From Acidobacterium sp. (lineage in GTDB: Bacteria; Acidobacteriota; Terriglobia; Terriglobales; Acidobacteriaceae): DNA of 64,000 nt. Each line of letters opens with the position of its first letter. Position 1 is the first letter of the stretch. A program made the translations under genes and the position numbers. The notes beneath the pieces were generated by a model. It was not told the origin of the DNA, did no database searches, and saw only the letters and a list, made by a program, of their open reading frames with translations. The stretch is from contig PMUI01000096.1 of NCBI GenBank assembly GCA_003166955.1, positions 1-64,000 on the forward strand. Reading direction: 5' to 3'. This document shows positions 8,832 to 16,460 of the stretch, in pieces.

Positions 8832-9839
8832 CTATTCATCGCGCCCCGGACGCAGCATCAGCTCCTCAATCGCGCGTTCCGGCGCCTTGCCGTGCATCAG
8901 AATCGCCTCCATTTGCTCGGCAATCGGCATCTCCACGCCATGCTTGCGCGCCAGACCGAGCGCGGCCGAGGTGGTCCGCACGCCTTCCGCCACTTTGCCC
9001 TCGAGTCCGGCCAGAATCGCGTCGATCTTGCGCCCCTGCCCGAGGCCCATGCCCACTGTGCGATTGCGCGACAAAGACCCAGTGCAGGTCAGCACCAAAT
9101 CCCCTATACCGGAGAGGCCGGCCAGTGTCTCCCGCCGGCCGCCACAGGCCACCGCCAGCCGGGTGATCTCCGCAATGCCGCGCGTAATGACGGCTGCGTT
9201 GCTGTTGAATCCCAGTTCCAGACCCGCGACGATGCCCGCGGCAATCGCAATGACGTTTTTCAGCGATCCGCCCAGCTCCACGCCAATCACGTCGTCATTC
9301 GTGTAGAGACGCAGGAATCTGCTGGAGAATTCCCGCTGGACCCTCGCTGCCAGGTGCGCATCCGTCGAAGCAATGGTGATCGCGGTTGGCGCGCCGGCCG
9401 CAACCTCCTGCGCGAAGGAGGGCCCGCTCAGCACGCCGCAAGGCAGTTCCATGCCACGCTTCGCCAGTACTTCGCCAATCACCTCGGTCATGCGCTGATA
9501 AGTCTCGTCTTCGATGCCCTTGGTGGCGCTGACCAGGATCTGTCCCTCGCGCAGGTGGGCGGCGAATCCCTCATAGGACGACCGCACAAACTGCGACGGC
9601 GTCACGCTGACGACGATCTCCGCGCCGTCCAGCGCTTCTGCGGCTTCCTCAAAGACGGCAACTGATTCGGGAATCTTAAACCCCGGCAGGAACGCGACGT
9701 TCTCCCGCTGATCTCGCATCGTCGCCGCAACGTCCTTCGCGTACGACCAGAGCGCGATCCGATGACCACCGCGGCGCGCCAGGCTGATCGCGAGCGCTGT
9801 GCCCCAGGCGCCGCTGCCCATGATGGCAATGCGGTTCAT
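8832..9839 (-). CDS. gpsA: NAD(P)+-dependent glycerol-3-phosphate dehydrogenase
   Basis: Reduces dihydroxyacetone phosphate to sn-glycerol 3-phosphate for phospholipid synthesis. The Rossmann motif is MGSGAWGTALA at residues 8-18. The catalytic region is ELGGSLKNVIAIAAGI, where the lysine after SL is the conserved active-site residue, and NSNAAVITRG follows. At 335 residues it is full length. Its ATG overlaps the plsY stop by four bases (ATGA), so the two consecutive steps are translationally coupled. Confidence 0.93.
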   Translation of the reverse strand: MNRIAIMGSGAWGTALAISLARRGGHRIALWSYAKDVAATMRDQRENVAFLPGFKIPESVAVFEEAAEALDGAEIVVSVTPSQFVRSSYEGFAAHLREGQILVSATKGIEDETYQRMTEVIGEVLAKRGMELPCGVLSGPSFAQEVAAGAPTAITIASTDAHLAARVQREFSSRFLRLYTNDDVIGVELGGSLKNVIAIAAGIVAGLELGFNSNAAVITRGIAEITRLAVACGGRRETLAGLSGIGDLVLTCTGSLSRNRTVGMGLGQGRKIDAILAGLEGKVAEGVRTTSAALGLARKHGVEMPIAEQMEAILMHGKAPERAIEELMLRPGRDE

Positions 9840-10498
9840 ACTGCCGTCGTCCCTGTTTCCGGCGCGCTTTTTGCTTTACCGAATCGAAATTCCGTCCCGC
9901 TCATCAGCCGGCCGATGTTCTGGTGATGCTTCAGGATCACGATGAGCGGAATCAGGAACAGCACCGCCGTTTCCGGGGGCGTGCGCGAAGCATGGGGCAT
10001 CAACAGAGCCAGCACCGGAAATACCGCCGCAGCCACGATCGATCCCAGGGAAACATAGCGCGACGCGGCGAAGACCACCGCAAAGATCCCCACCCCCGCT
10101 ACGGCAGGCCACAAAGCCAGCGCGAGAAACACGCCAAAAGCTGTCGCAACTCCTTTGCCACCCTTGAAGCCGAGCCACACGGGGTAGATGTGCCCGAGAA
10201 CCACAAACAACGCGGCAATCGCGATGGCGTTGGAGCCCGCATCGGGCGCCAGGCTCGCATGCACGGCGTCAATGCGGCACAGCCAGACCGCGCTGTAACC
10301 CTTCAGCACATCCAGAACAAACGTCACCGCCCCCAGGCCCTTCGACCCGGAGCGCATTACGTTGGTTGCGCCGATGTTGCCGCTGCCCTTCTGCCGAATA
10401 TCTTCCTTGCGGAAGAAACGCACCAGCAGATATCCGAAAGGAATGGACCCGAGAAGATACGCCGCCAACGCGGCGCCCGCGTAGAAGATCAGGGGCAT
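9836..10498 (-). CDS. plsY: Acyl-phosphate:glycerol-3-phosphate acyltransferase PlsY
   Basis: Integral membrane enzyme making 1-acyl-glycerol-3-phosphate from acyl phosphate. It has the three PlsY motifs: GSIPFGYLL, the GSGNIGATNVMR loop with KG further on, and GFKGGKGVATAFG. Length is 220 residues with five or more hydrophobic segments. The gene overlaps gpsA by four bases, a sensible pairing because GpsA supplies its substrate. TAGACT lies ten bases upstream of the ATG without a good ribosome-binding site. Confidence 0.93.
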   Translation of the reverse strand: MPLIFYAGAALAAYLLGSIPFGYLLVRFFRKEDIRQKGSGNIGATNVMRSGSKGLGAVTFVLDVLKGYSAVWLCRIDAVHASLAPDAGSNAIAIAALFVVLGHIYPVWLGFKGGKGVATAFGVFLALALWPAVAGVGIFAVVFAASRYVSLGSIVAAAVFPVLALLMPHASRTPPETAVLFLIPLIVILKHHQNIGRLMSGTEFRFGKAKSAPETGTTAV

Positions 10499-10613
10499 TG
10501 CGTTTACGAGTCTATCAGTTGAGACCAGGGCTAAGAGTCTGCAGCGGCGACGTCCAAACAGAGTCGGAGCCGCGAGTTCCCTGTCGCGGCCCGCCCCACC
10601 GATGGACAGTCGT

Positions 10614-11417
10614 TTACGGTTCTACAGTTGGCACCTGCGTCGCCTTGCCATTGCGAAGACACTGGTCGATGATGCTCCGCACCTGCTCATCGGCCTGCCT
10701 CGCGAGCCTGCCCTGCTCGGCACCCAGGCGGCCCTGCTCGGCGCCGAGCTTGCCCTGCTGCGTCCCCAGCGTTCCCATCTTCGTGCCGAACTCGCCCTGA
10801 CGCTCGCCAGCCTCGCCCTGTAGTTCGCCCAGCCGCGCCTGCAGTTCGCCCAGCCGCTCCTGCATCTCCGCCATTCTCTCGGAATTCCATGCGTCCTGAG
10901 CAGCGGCCAGTTTCTCCTGCAGTTCAGCGACCTTCTCCGGCGTCAGCATCTGATTCTGGACGGCCTTCAGATTGGCTTCGGCTTCGGCAAGCTGTTTTGT
11001 GTCCCACTTGTCCTGCGCTTCCTTTGCTTTGTCCACCGCCGCGTTCAGCTCCGCCATCTCTTTGGACAGGTCCGGCATTTTCACCGTACCTGCGGCTTCC
11101 TGCTCATGTGCCAGCTCTTCCTGCTGCTTGCCGAGTGTTTCCTGTTGCCGGCCCAACGCTTCCTGCTGTTGGCCCAGAGCCTCCATCGGCTTGTACATCG
11201 CGCGGACTTTCGCGATGATCGCGGGGTCGGTCACGACGTACGACTTGCCCTCATGCGTGAACCATAGAAAGGGTCCCTTCGCCACTTTGCGCGCCGCTTC
11301 GATGTCGCTTTTGCGGCCGCCATTCCAGTCGCCGGAGAAGAACACCTGTTCATCCGACCCACTCACGAGCGCGTAAGAATCCCCATCATCGGAAAAGTGA
11401 AACTCGAAGCCGTTCAC
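10614..11417 (-). CDS. Detached C-terminal region of a BlaR1/M56-type protein with glutamine/glycine-rich heptad repeats
   Basis: A 267-residue frame following blaR1 in a different reading frame. Residues 1-60 (FEFHFSDDGDSYALVSGSDE, then FLWFTHEGKSYVVTDPAIIA) resemble the segment that normally follows the membrane part in acidobacterial M56 proteins, as I recall them. The rest is a predicted coiled coil with degenerate heptads (EALGRQQETLGKQQEEL; later GTLGTQQGKLGAEQGRLGAEQG). The GTG start has a GGGAG ribosome-binding site and lies 17 bases after the blaR1 stop. The upstream frame also reads plausibly back across that stop. It is either a separate coupled cistron or the tail of a frameshifted blaR1. 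Confidence 0.6.
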   Translation of the reverse strand: MNGFEFHFSDDGDSYALVSGSDEQVFFSGDWNGGRKSDIEAARKVAKGPFLWFTHEGKSYVVTDPAIIAKVRAMYKPMEALGQQQEALGRQQETLGKQQEELAHEQEAAGTVKMPDLSKEMAELNAAVDKAKEAQDKWDTKQLAEAEANLKAVQNQMLTPEKVAELQEKLAAAQDAWNSERMAEMQERLGELQARLGELQGEAGERQGEFGTKMGTLGTQQGKLGAEQGRLGAEQGRLARQADEQVRSIIDQCLRNGKATQVPTVEP

Positions 11418-11434
11418 CCCATTCTCCCGGGTGA

Positions 11435-12769
11435 TCAGAACGGCGGTCCATGCACGGTTAACGTCTTGCCCCCATTGACAACCACCGTAGAACTCCCATC
11501 ACCCAGTACTGTCGGAGGCGCTGGCGGAGCAGCTTGCTGCGGTGCTGTCTGATCCTGTGAGGATTCGGGAGCGACCGCCGGAGCGGCCTGATCGTCGGGC
11601 GCGGCCGCGGGAGCCGGAGCAGCAGACGATGTTGGCGCAGCCGAAGGCGCGGGAGCCGCCGAAGGAGTGGGAGCCGTTGCAGGAGCCGGAGCCGTCTGCG
11701 CTGCCGCACTCTGCACCCGAATCAAAGCGGTCGCGGCAAACAACGCGGCGGGGATCAGCAACAACGAGACCACCGCGCGCCGCCGCCCCTCGGCAAATGC
11801 GCTGCGGAAAAGGTGTTCGTTCAGCAGCCGCTCGATGCGGTGCGAGAGATTTCCTGGGCGGGCCATCGCAACTCCTGGCAAAGTTTGGCGCGGCATCGCC
11901 GCGAATTCAAGCAGCACCTCTGCGTAGCGAGACCGGCTGGCCGCGGCATCGATCCCGGCCCGGTCGCCAATCGCTTCACCCAATGAAGCCAGGGCGCGGC
12001 GCAGCCACCACCCCAGCGGACTGAACCAGAACACCGCCGTATACAGACCGGCCAGCAACTGCAGATAGAAGTCCATCTGCCGCACATGCGAGCGCTCGTG
12101 AGCCAGCACCATGCGCAGCTTCTTCATGTCCCACTCGGAGTAATTCGCCGGAAGTACGATTCCCGATCCGATCGTTACCGGAGAAGGCACCTTGCTGCTC
12201 GACCGCACATTCGGCTCGGGCGCAACCAGCGGCGAAACCAGGTCCGCCGTCACCCAGAGCCGCAGCGCCACTCCCAGTCCCCACAAAAGCCGCAGCAACA
12301 AAGCGCTCGCGACCGCCAGATAGATCATCGCGATCAGTCGATCCAAAGCAGGCCAATGAAGTTTCGGGCGACTCGGAATGCTGGCCGTCGGCGCAACCGT
12401 CACGGTCGGCGCGTCCTGAGGGACAGAGATCACCAGGGGACTCGGCGCAACCGCGGTGTCAACAGGAACGGACTCCTTTCCTTCGTCAAGCGTCGCCAGC
12501 ACCACAGGCGCCGTCGCCACCGGGATCTGCGTCCGCGGAGCAGCATCGCGGTTCATCCGGATAGGCACCGCCCAGCCCACCCGCCCCGACCACGCCGTCA
12601 TCGCGGGCCAGCGCATCAGAAAAGGCATCGCCAGCGAGGCGATCAGCACCAGGCTCCAGGCCGCCTTCCGCGCCGGAACGTTGCTCACGCGTAGAAGCCG
12701 TAACCCGGCGCCCACCGCAACCGCAAACACCAGCGCCCTCAGCACAGCTTCGATCATGATGGCCGTCAT
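11435..12769 (-). CDS. blaR1: BlaR1-like M56 family membrane metallopeptidase/sensor
   Basis: A 444-residue membrane protein with N-terminal hydrophobic segments and the zinc-peptidase motif HERSH inside VLAHERSHVRQMDFYL. YTAVFWFSPLGWW and a C-terminal transmembrane helix follow (VVSLLLIPAALFAATALI). In BlaR1/MecR1 systems the sensor activates proteolysis of the BlaI repressor. After the last helix comes an Ala/Pro-rich linker, and the frame ends abruptly at VNGGKTLTVHGPPF. The expected C-terminal domain sits in another frame at 11417-10614, suggesting a frameshift or split. ATG at 12769 overlaps the blaI stop (ATGA). The longer upstream frame is only an antisense-like overlap with blaI. Confidence 0.82.
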   Translation of the reverse strand: MTAIMIEAVLRALVFAVAVGAGLRLLRVSNVPARKAAWSLVLIASLAMPFLMRWPAMTAWSGRVGWAVPIRMNRDAAPRTQIPVATAPVVLATLDEGKESVPVDTAVAPSPLVISVPQDAPTVTVAPTASIPSRPKLHWPALDRLIAMIYLAVASALLLRLLWGLGVALRLWVTADLVSPLVAPEPNVRSSSKVPSPVTIGSGIVLPANYSEWDMKKLRMVLAHERSHVRQMDFYLQLLAGLYTAVFWFSPLGWWLRRALASLGEAIGDRAGIDAAASRSRYAEVLLEFAAMPRQTLPGVAMARPGNLSHRIERLLNEHLFRSAFAEGRRRAVVSLLLIPAALFAATALIRVQSAAAQTAPAPATAPTPSAAPAPSAAPTSSAAPAPAAAPDDQAAPAVAPESSQDQTAPQQAAPPAPPTVLGDGSSTVVVNGGKTLTVHGPPF

Positions 12770-13173
12770 GCTTTGCCTCCCTCCCGCTTTTTTGCCGCCG
12801 CCACGCGCCGCGTCAGCCGTTCCAGCTCCGCGCGGCTCACCACCTTCGAATCCAGCAGACCCACCAGCAGCTCTTCCACCGAGCCTTCGCAGAACCAGTC
12901 CACGATGCGCTGCACCGCGCGCGCCGCGACTTTCCGCTGCGATTCCGCCGGCTGATAGATGAAGGTCCTGTTGTCCACCGCATGCGCCAGGTATCCCTTC
13001 TCTTCCAGCCGCCGCAGCACGGTGCGGATCGTCGAGTCCTTCAGTGGCCGATCCAGTTCTTCCCGAACCTGCTCGGCGGTCACGTTGCCCAGCCGCCATA
13101 CAATGCCCAAAATGCCGCGCTCCAGCTCTCCCAGTTCGGCTGGATCGTGCCCGGATGGAGTGTTACTCGTCAT
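12766..13173 (-). CDS. blaI: BlaI/MecI/CopY family transcriptional repressor
   Basis: A 135-residue winged-helix repressor. It shows LGELERGILGIVWRLGNVTAEQV, then the recognition helix RTVLRRLEEKGYL, and a C-terminal dimerisation region around VEELLVGLLDSKVVSRAELERL. It pairs with the coupled M56 protease blaR1. I chose ATG at 13173 because a perfect palindrome (13175-13193) lies directly upstream; GTG at 13185 would place the start inside that palindrome. Autoregulation is expected. No beta-lactamase lies nearby, so the regulated target is unknown. Confidence 0.87.
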   Translation of the reverse strand: MTSNTPSGHDPAELGELERGILGIVWRLGNVTAEQVREELDRPLKDSTIRTVLRRLEEKGYLAHAVDNRTFIYQPAESQRKVAARAVQRIVDWFCEGSVEELLVGLLDSKVVSRAELERLTRRVAAAKKREGGKA

Positions 13174-13174
13174 A

Positions 13175-13193
13175 GTGTTACCCACTGTAACAC
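13175..13193. promoter_or_regulatory. Putative BlaI operator, perfect 7-5-7 palindrome
   Basis: GTGTTAC, five bases, GTAACAC: a perfect inverted repeat immediately upstream of the blaI ATG. Its minus-strand core contains TACAGT, a possible -10 hexamer, so a bound BlaI dimer would occlude RNA polymerase. BlaI/CopY operators are dyads of the TACA/TGTA type, consistent with autoregulation. Confidence 0.6.
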
Positions 13194-13265
13194 ATGAGAC
13201 CCGGCACCACGCAAGAGGGTTAGCAAAATATTTTTACGGGTTCTCGGACGCCGTGGTTCCGGGGG

Positions 13266-14510
13266 CTACATCAGCCGCCGCCGCACCAAATCCAGCCCCT
13301 GCTGGCTCGCGTAGAAGCGAATGCCGTCACGGTCCCCAGGAAAGCGCTTCTCCACAAACTCCGTCCCATCGGCATCGCTCACCGCGCAAAATACAAGGCC
13401 CACCGGTTTCTCCTCGGTTCCTCCGCCTGGTCCCGCGATGCCGGTGATCCCCAGCCCCAGCGTCGACCCGCACCGTTCGCGAATCCCTTCCGCCAGCGCA
13501 ATCGCAACCTCCTGGCTCACCGCGCCATGCTTCGCGATCAACTGCGGATCAACCCCGGCAAGATCGGTCTTCAGCCGATTGCTATACACCACCGCGCCTC
13601 CGACAAACGACCGCGAGCTTCCGCTCACGCTGGTCAGCCTCTCCGCCACCATGCCGCCCGTGCAGCTTTCCGCCACCGCCAGAGTCGCGCCTCGCATTTC
13701 CAGGTGGTACAGCACGATCTGCTCCAGCGTCTCGCCCTGCGACGAGTAGACAAGGTCCTCAAGTTCGTCCTCGACCTTCCCCGCCAGCTCATCCACGCGC
13801 GCCTGCGCCAGGTCAAGAATCCCCTTCGTGCAGGAGAGCCGCAACTCGATGTCGCCCATGTGCGCGAGGATCGTCGTCTCCACATCCTTATATTGCGTGT
13901 AAATCGGCGCGATCCTGGCGTCGGCCGCCGACTCGCCGATCATCGCGGCCTTCAGCACGCGCGTGGCGATGTGCCGCTTCGGCACAATCTCCTTCAGCCG
14001 CGGCAGGCACTCCTCTTGGAACATCGGTTTCAGCTCATGCGGAGGCCCCGGCAGCAGCATCGCCAGCTTGCGATGCTTGCCCAGCACCGTGTCCAGCCAC
14101 TGTCCCGGGGCGGAGCCAAGCTTGTTCGGCAGCATGATCGCGCCTTCGATCACGTCGGCCTGCTTCTCGTTATTGCGCGTGATCGCCATGCGCCGCGATG
14201 CAGCACGCGCGTAGAGATGCGCGATCAGGTCCGGGTCGCGTTTCAGGCGCACGCCCAGCGCCGCGGCCACCGCTTCGCGCGTCAGGTCGTCTTCGGTCGG
14301 CCCCAGCCCACCCGAAAGCACCACGATGTCCACCCGCCCCAGCGCATGCCGCACCGCGTCGGTCAGTTGTTGCAGCCGGTCGCCGGCGATCGTCTTGAAA
14401 TCCACCGCGACGCCCAGCTCATTCAGCTTTTCCGTGATGTAAAGAGAATTGGTGTCCTGGCGGAACGGCGTGAGCATCTCCGACCCAACCGCGATGATCT
14501 CCGCGTTCAT
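13266..14510 (-). CDS. cinA: CinA (nicotinamide-nucleotide amidase / COG1058 pyrophosphatase)
   Basis: Two-domain 414-residue protein. The N-terminal MoCF-like domain starts MNAEIIAVGSEMLTPF and contains VLSGGLGPTEDDLTREA. The C-terminal PncC domain (from about residue 255) contains LAVAESCTGGMVAERL and GITGIAGPGGGTEEKPVGLV. It deamidates nicotinamide mononucleotide in pyridine-nucleotide recycling, with the N-terminal part acting as an ADP-ribose pyrophosphatase. ATG at 14510 has GGAG nearby. It stands alone between blaI and the NHL gene. Confidence 0.9.
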   Translation of the reverse strand: MNAEIIAVGSEMLTPFRQDTNSLYITEKLNELGVAVDFKTIAGDRLQQLTDAVRHALGRVDIVVLSGGLGPTEDDLTREAVAAALGVRLKRDPDLIAHLYARAASRRMAITRNNEKQADVIEGAIMLPNKLGSAPGQWLDTVLGKHRKLAMLLPGPPHELKPMFQEECLPRLKEIVPKRHIATRVLKAAMIGESAADARIAPIYTQYKDVETTILAHMGDIELRLSCTKGILDLAQARVDELAGKVEDELEDLVYSSQGETLEQIVLYHLEMRGATLAVAESCTGGMVAERLTSVSGSSRSFVGGAVVYSNRLKTDLAGVDPQLIAKHGAVSQEVAIALAEGIRERCGSTLGLGITGIAGPGGGTEEKPVGLVFCAVSDADGTEFVEKRFPGDRDGIRFYASQQGLDLVRRRLM

Positions 14511-14555
14511 CGATCTCCAGGATTCCCGAGAATCAAACCGCCCATCGCTGTGCGA

Positions 14556-15635
14556 TCAAACCAACCGCCACCCCTCTACGCCCAGCGCAACATGATAAAC
14601 GGAGGTACTCGTCGAAAGCAGCGCGCCTCCGCCCGGCACAAAGCTGAAGCCCACGATCCCAGAGCCTGAGACCGCCAGCGAGGTCTCGCCCTGCGGAGTG
14701 ATCACCGCCACGCCGCGGCGGCCGCGCAGCGAGGCCGCCACGTAAACATTGCCGGCAATGTCCACGCCCAAACCCTGTGGCCGCCCCAGTCCGCGATGCA
14801 GCACACCGATATCGCCATCGCGGTTGATGGCATACACGGCGTCGTAACTCGACGTGGTCGGCCCCGTCACGTACAGCGTGCCATCCGGTCCAAACGCCAG
14901 GTGGTAGGCTGCCACGCTGGGCTCCAGAGTCGCGAAGACAAAAATCTGACGATCCGGCGCGATCTTGAAAATCGTCCCGCTGCGATCGCCAACGTAAAGG
15001 TTTTGATCCGCGTCGAAGGCCAGCCCAGTCGCCACTCCCATGCCTTCCGCGTAAACAGCGGCGGCCCCGTTCCTTGCCACGCGATAGACCTTGCCTTCAT
15101 GCCGCGAGGAGACGTAAAGATTCTCCTCCGGATCCACCGCCAGTCCTGTCGCGTTGATGATGCCGCGCACAAACGGCCGCATTTCGCCATCGCGCTCGAT
15201 GCGAAATACCGAAACCGGGGTCTCCTGTCCGCGCTGTCCGGAAAACGCGACGTAGATGTTGCCGGAGTGGTCCATCACCGGACTGGCGACCGCATGAACG
15301 CCGGTTGCGATCAGACTCGCTACACGCACTTCCACGGCGTTGCTCTGCGCGCCGTTTTGCAGAATCCGCAACCGGCCGGATTCCGCCTCGTCCGGCACCC
15401 GCAGCGTCAGCCGGGCGCCGCGACTCAGCAGGATCGGAGCCGCTAATTCTCCCAGCATCGCAATGGGCCGCCGCCACTCTGCGCCGCCAATGCGATCCGC
15501 GTCGGACTGGCTCGTCGCCACCGCGCCCAGATTCGCTCCACGCACTTCCACGTCACCACCCGGAAGCGCCGCCGCGGGCGAAATGGCGTCGATCCTCGGC
15601 GCCGTGTTCGTTTCCGATTTCAGAATACGCACCAT
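14556..15635 (-). CDS. IPT/TIG plus NHL-repeat beta-propeller protein
   Basis: A 359-residue protein. The N-terminal part (ISPAAALPGGDVEVRGANLG) is an IPT/TIG immunoglobulin-like domain. Residues 110-350 contain repeats of the form hxxDxxGNhYV: MDHSGNIYVAFSG, VDPEENLYVSSRHEGKVYRV, FDADQNLYVGDRSGTIFKI, FGPDGTLYVTG, VDIAGNVYVAAS. This is an NHL-type propeller. No signal peptide is visible, so a cytoplasmic location is likely unless the start is wrong. Function is unknown; such folds mediate binding or carry lactonase-like activity. Confidence 0.75.
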   Translation of the reverse strand: MVRILKSETNTAPRIDAISPAAALPGGDVEVRGANLGAVATSQSDADRIGGAEWRRPIAMLGELAAPILLSRGARLTLRVPDEAESGRLRILQNGAQSNAVEVRVASLIATGVHAVASPVMDHSGNIYVAFSGQRGQETPVSVFRIERDGEMRPFVRGIINATGLAVDPEENLYVSSRHEGKVYRVARNGAAAVYAEGMGVATGLAFDADQNLYVGDRSGTIFKIAPDRQIFVFATLEPSVAAYHLAFGPDGTLYVTGPTTSSYDAVYAINRDGDIGVLHRGLGRPQGLGVDIAGNVYVAASLRGRRGVAVITPQGETSLAVSGSGIVGFSFVPGGGALLSTSTSVYHVALGVEGWRLV

Positions 15636-15640
15636 CTAAC

Positions 15641-15690
15641 CTGTCATCCTGAGCGCCAGCGAACAGCCTGTCCCGAGCTTGCCGAGGGAA
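15641..15690. repeat. Intergenic GTCATCCTGAGCG element, possibly a dispersed repeat
   Basis: The spacer between the NHL gene and pgpA contains GTCATCCTGAGCG followed by a weakly dyadic stretch (CCTGTCCCGAGCTTGCCGAG). From memory, similar elements recur between genes in acidobacterial genomes. Only one copy is in this window, so repetition cannot be shown here. Confidence 0.3.
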
Positions 15691-15715
15691 CATCGTGTTA
15701 TCTTCGCCGCGTTCC

Positions 15716-16255
15716 TCACCACCATATCCGGACCAGCAGCATCACCAACAGCCCCAACACCCCTGCACCAACATCGTCCAGCATGATACCGGTGCCGCCC
15801 TTCAGTCGCTCCAGCTGCCGTACCGGCCACGGCTTCACAATATCGAAGAACCGGAACAATGCGAAACCCAGCAACGCATGCCCGATGTCGACCGGAGCAG
15901 CAACCAGCACGACCCACTGCCCTGCCACTTCATCGATGACCACAAATCCGGGATCAGGGCGGCCACTCTCCCTCTCCACAATCGTTCCCGCCGGAATTCC
16001 GATCAGCGCCACCACCAGCGCGCCGGCCACGGTCAGCGCAATCGCCGCCCCGCCGGCGAGATGCATTGCGTTCAGCCCTATATACCAGATTGCAGCAGCG
16101 ACAAGCGATGCCCATGTGCCAGGACCGGGCTTGAGCCAGCCGATCCCCAAAAACGTTCCTACCATCCACGCCCAACCAGTCCTCGCCGCCGGCGCCGGCG
16201 CCCCGCCCTCGTAAACCCGCACACCCGGCGGTGGCAACTCAGTCTGTCTCGTCAT
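15716..16255 (-). CDS. pgpA: Phosphatidylglycerophosphatase A
   Basis: Inner-membrane phosphatase making phosphatidylglycerol from its 3-phosphate. Family motifs are GIGWLKPGPGTWAS, DPGFVVIDEVAGQWV and FALFRFFDIVKPWPV, then GGTGIMLDDVGAG. The 179-residue length fits. The start overlaps the end of yacG by 17 bases, placing it last in a rimO-yacG-pgpA transcript. Confidence 0.92.
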   Translation of the reverse strand: MTRQTELPPPGVRVYEGGAPAPAARTGWAWMVGTFLGIGWLKPGPGTWASLVAAAIWYIGLNAMHLAGGAAIALTVAGALVVALIGIPAGTIVERESGRPDPGFVVIDEVAGQWVVLVAAPVDIGHALLGFALFRFFDIVKPWPVRQLERLKGGTGIMLDDVGAGVLGLLVMLLVRIWW

Positions 16256-16460
16256 GCTCCTCTTGCGGACGCGGACCGCCGCCGACCCCCTCGAGCGCCT
16301 CTTGATCGAAAATCGGCGATGAGATGCGATATGCCCCGCTGGCCCACTTGCCCAGATCGATCAACCGGCAGCGATCGCTGCAGAAGGGAAAATTCTCCTC
16401 CTGTGCCGTGACCACCGTCCGGCAAGTCGGGCACCGCAGAATCTTGCCCTTCGGACTCAC
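16239..16460 (-). CDS. yacG: DNA gyrase inhibitor YacG (small zinc-binding protein)
   Basis: A 73-residue protein with the four-cysteine zinc finger CPTC...FCSDRCRLIDLGKW of the YacG family. Relatives bind GyrB and inhibit gyrase. Its ATG overlaps the rimO stop by four bases and its end overlaps pgpA by 17 bases. Confidence 0.88.
   Translation of the reverse strand: MSPKGKILRCPTCRTVVTAQEENFPFCSDRCRLIDLGKWASGAYRISSPIFDQEALEGVGGGPRPQEEHDETD

Noticed and set aside
12770-13099. Longer start for blaR1 within blaI
   Set aside because: The extension is fully inside blaI in another frame and has no membrane segment. ATG 12769 overlaps the blaI stop in the ATGA manner typical here.
13175-13193. GTG 13185 as the blaI start
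   Set aside because: It would put the start inside the perfect operator palindrome and adds only four residues. ATG 13173 is better placed, although the longer form cannot be fully excluded.
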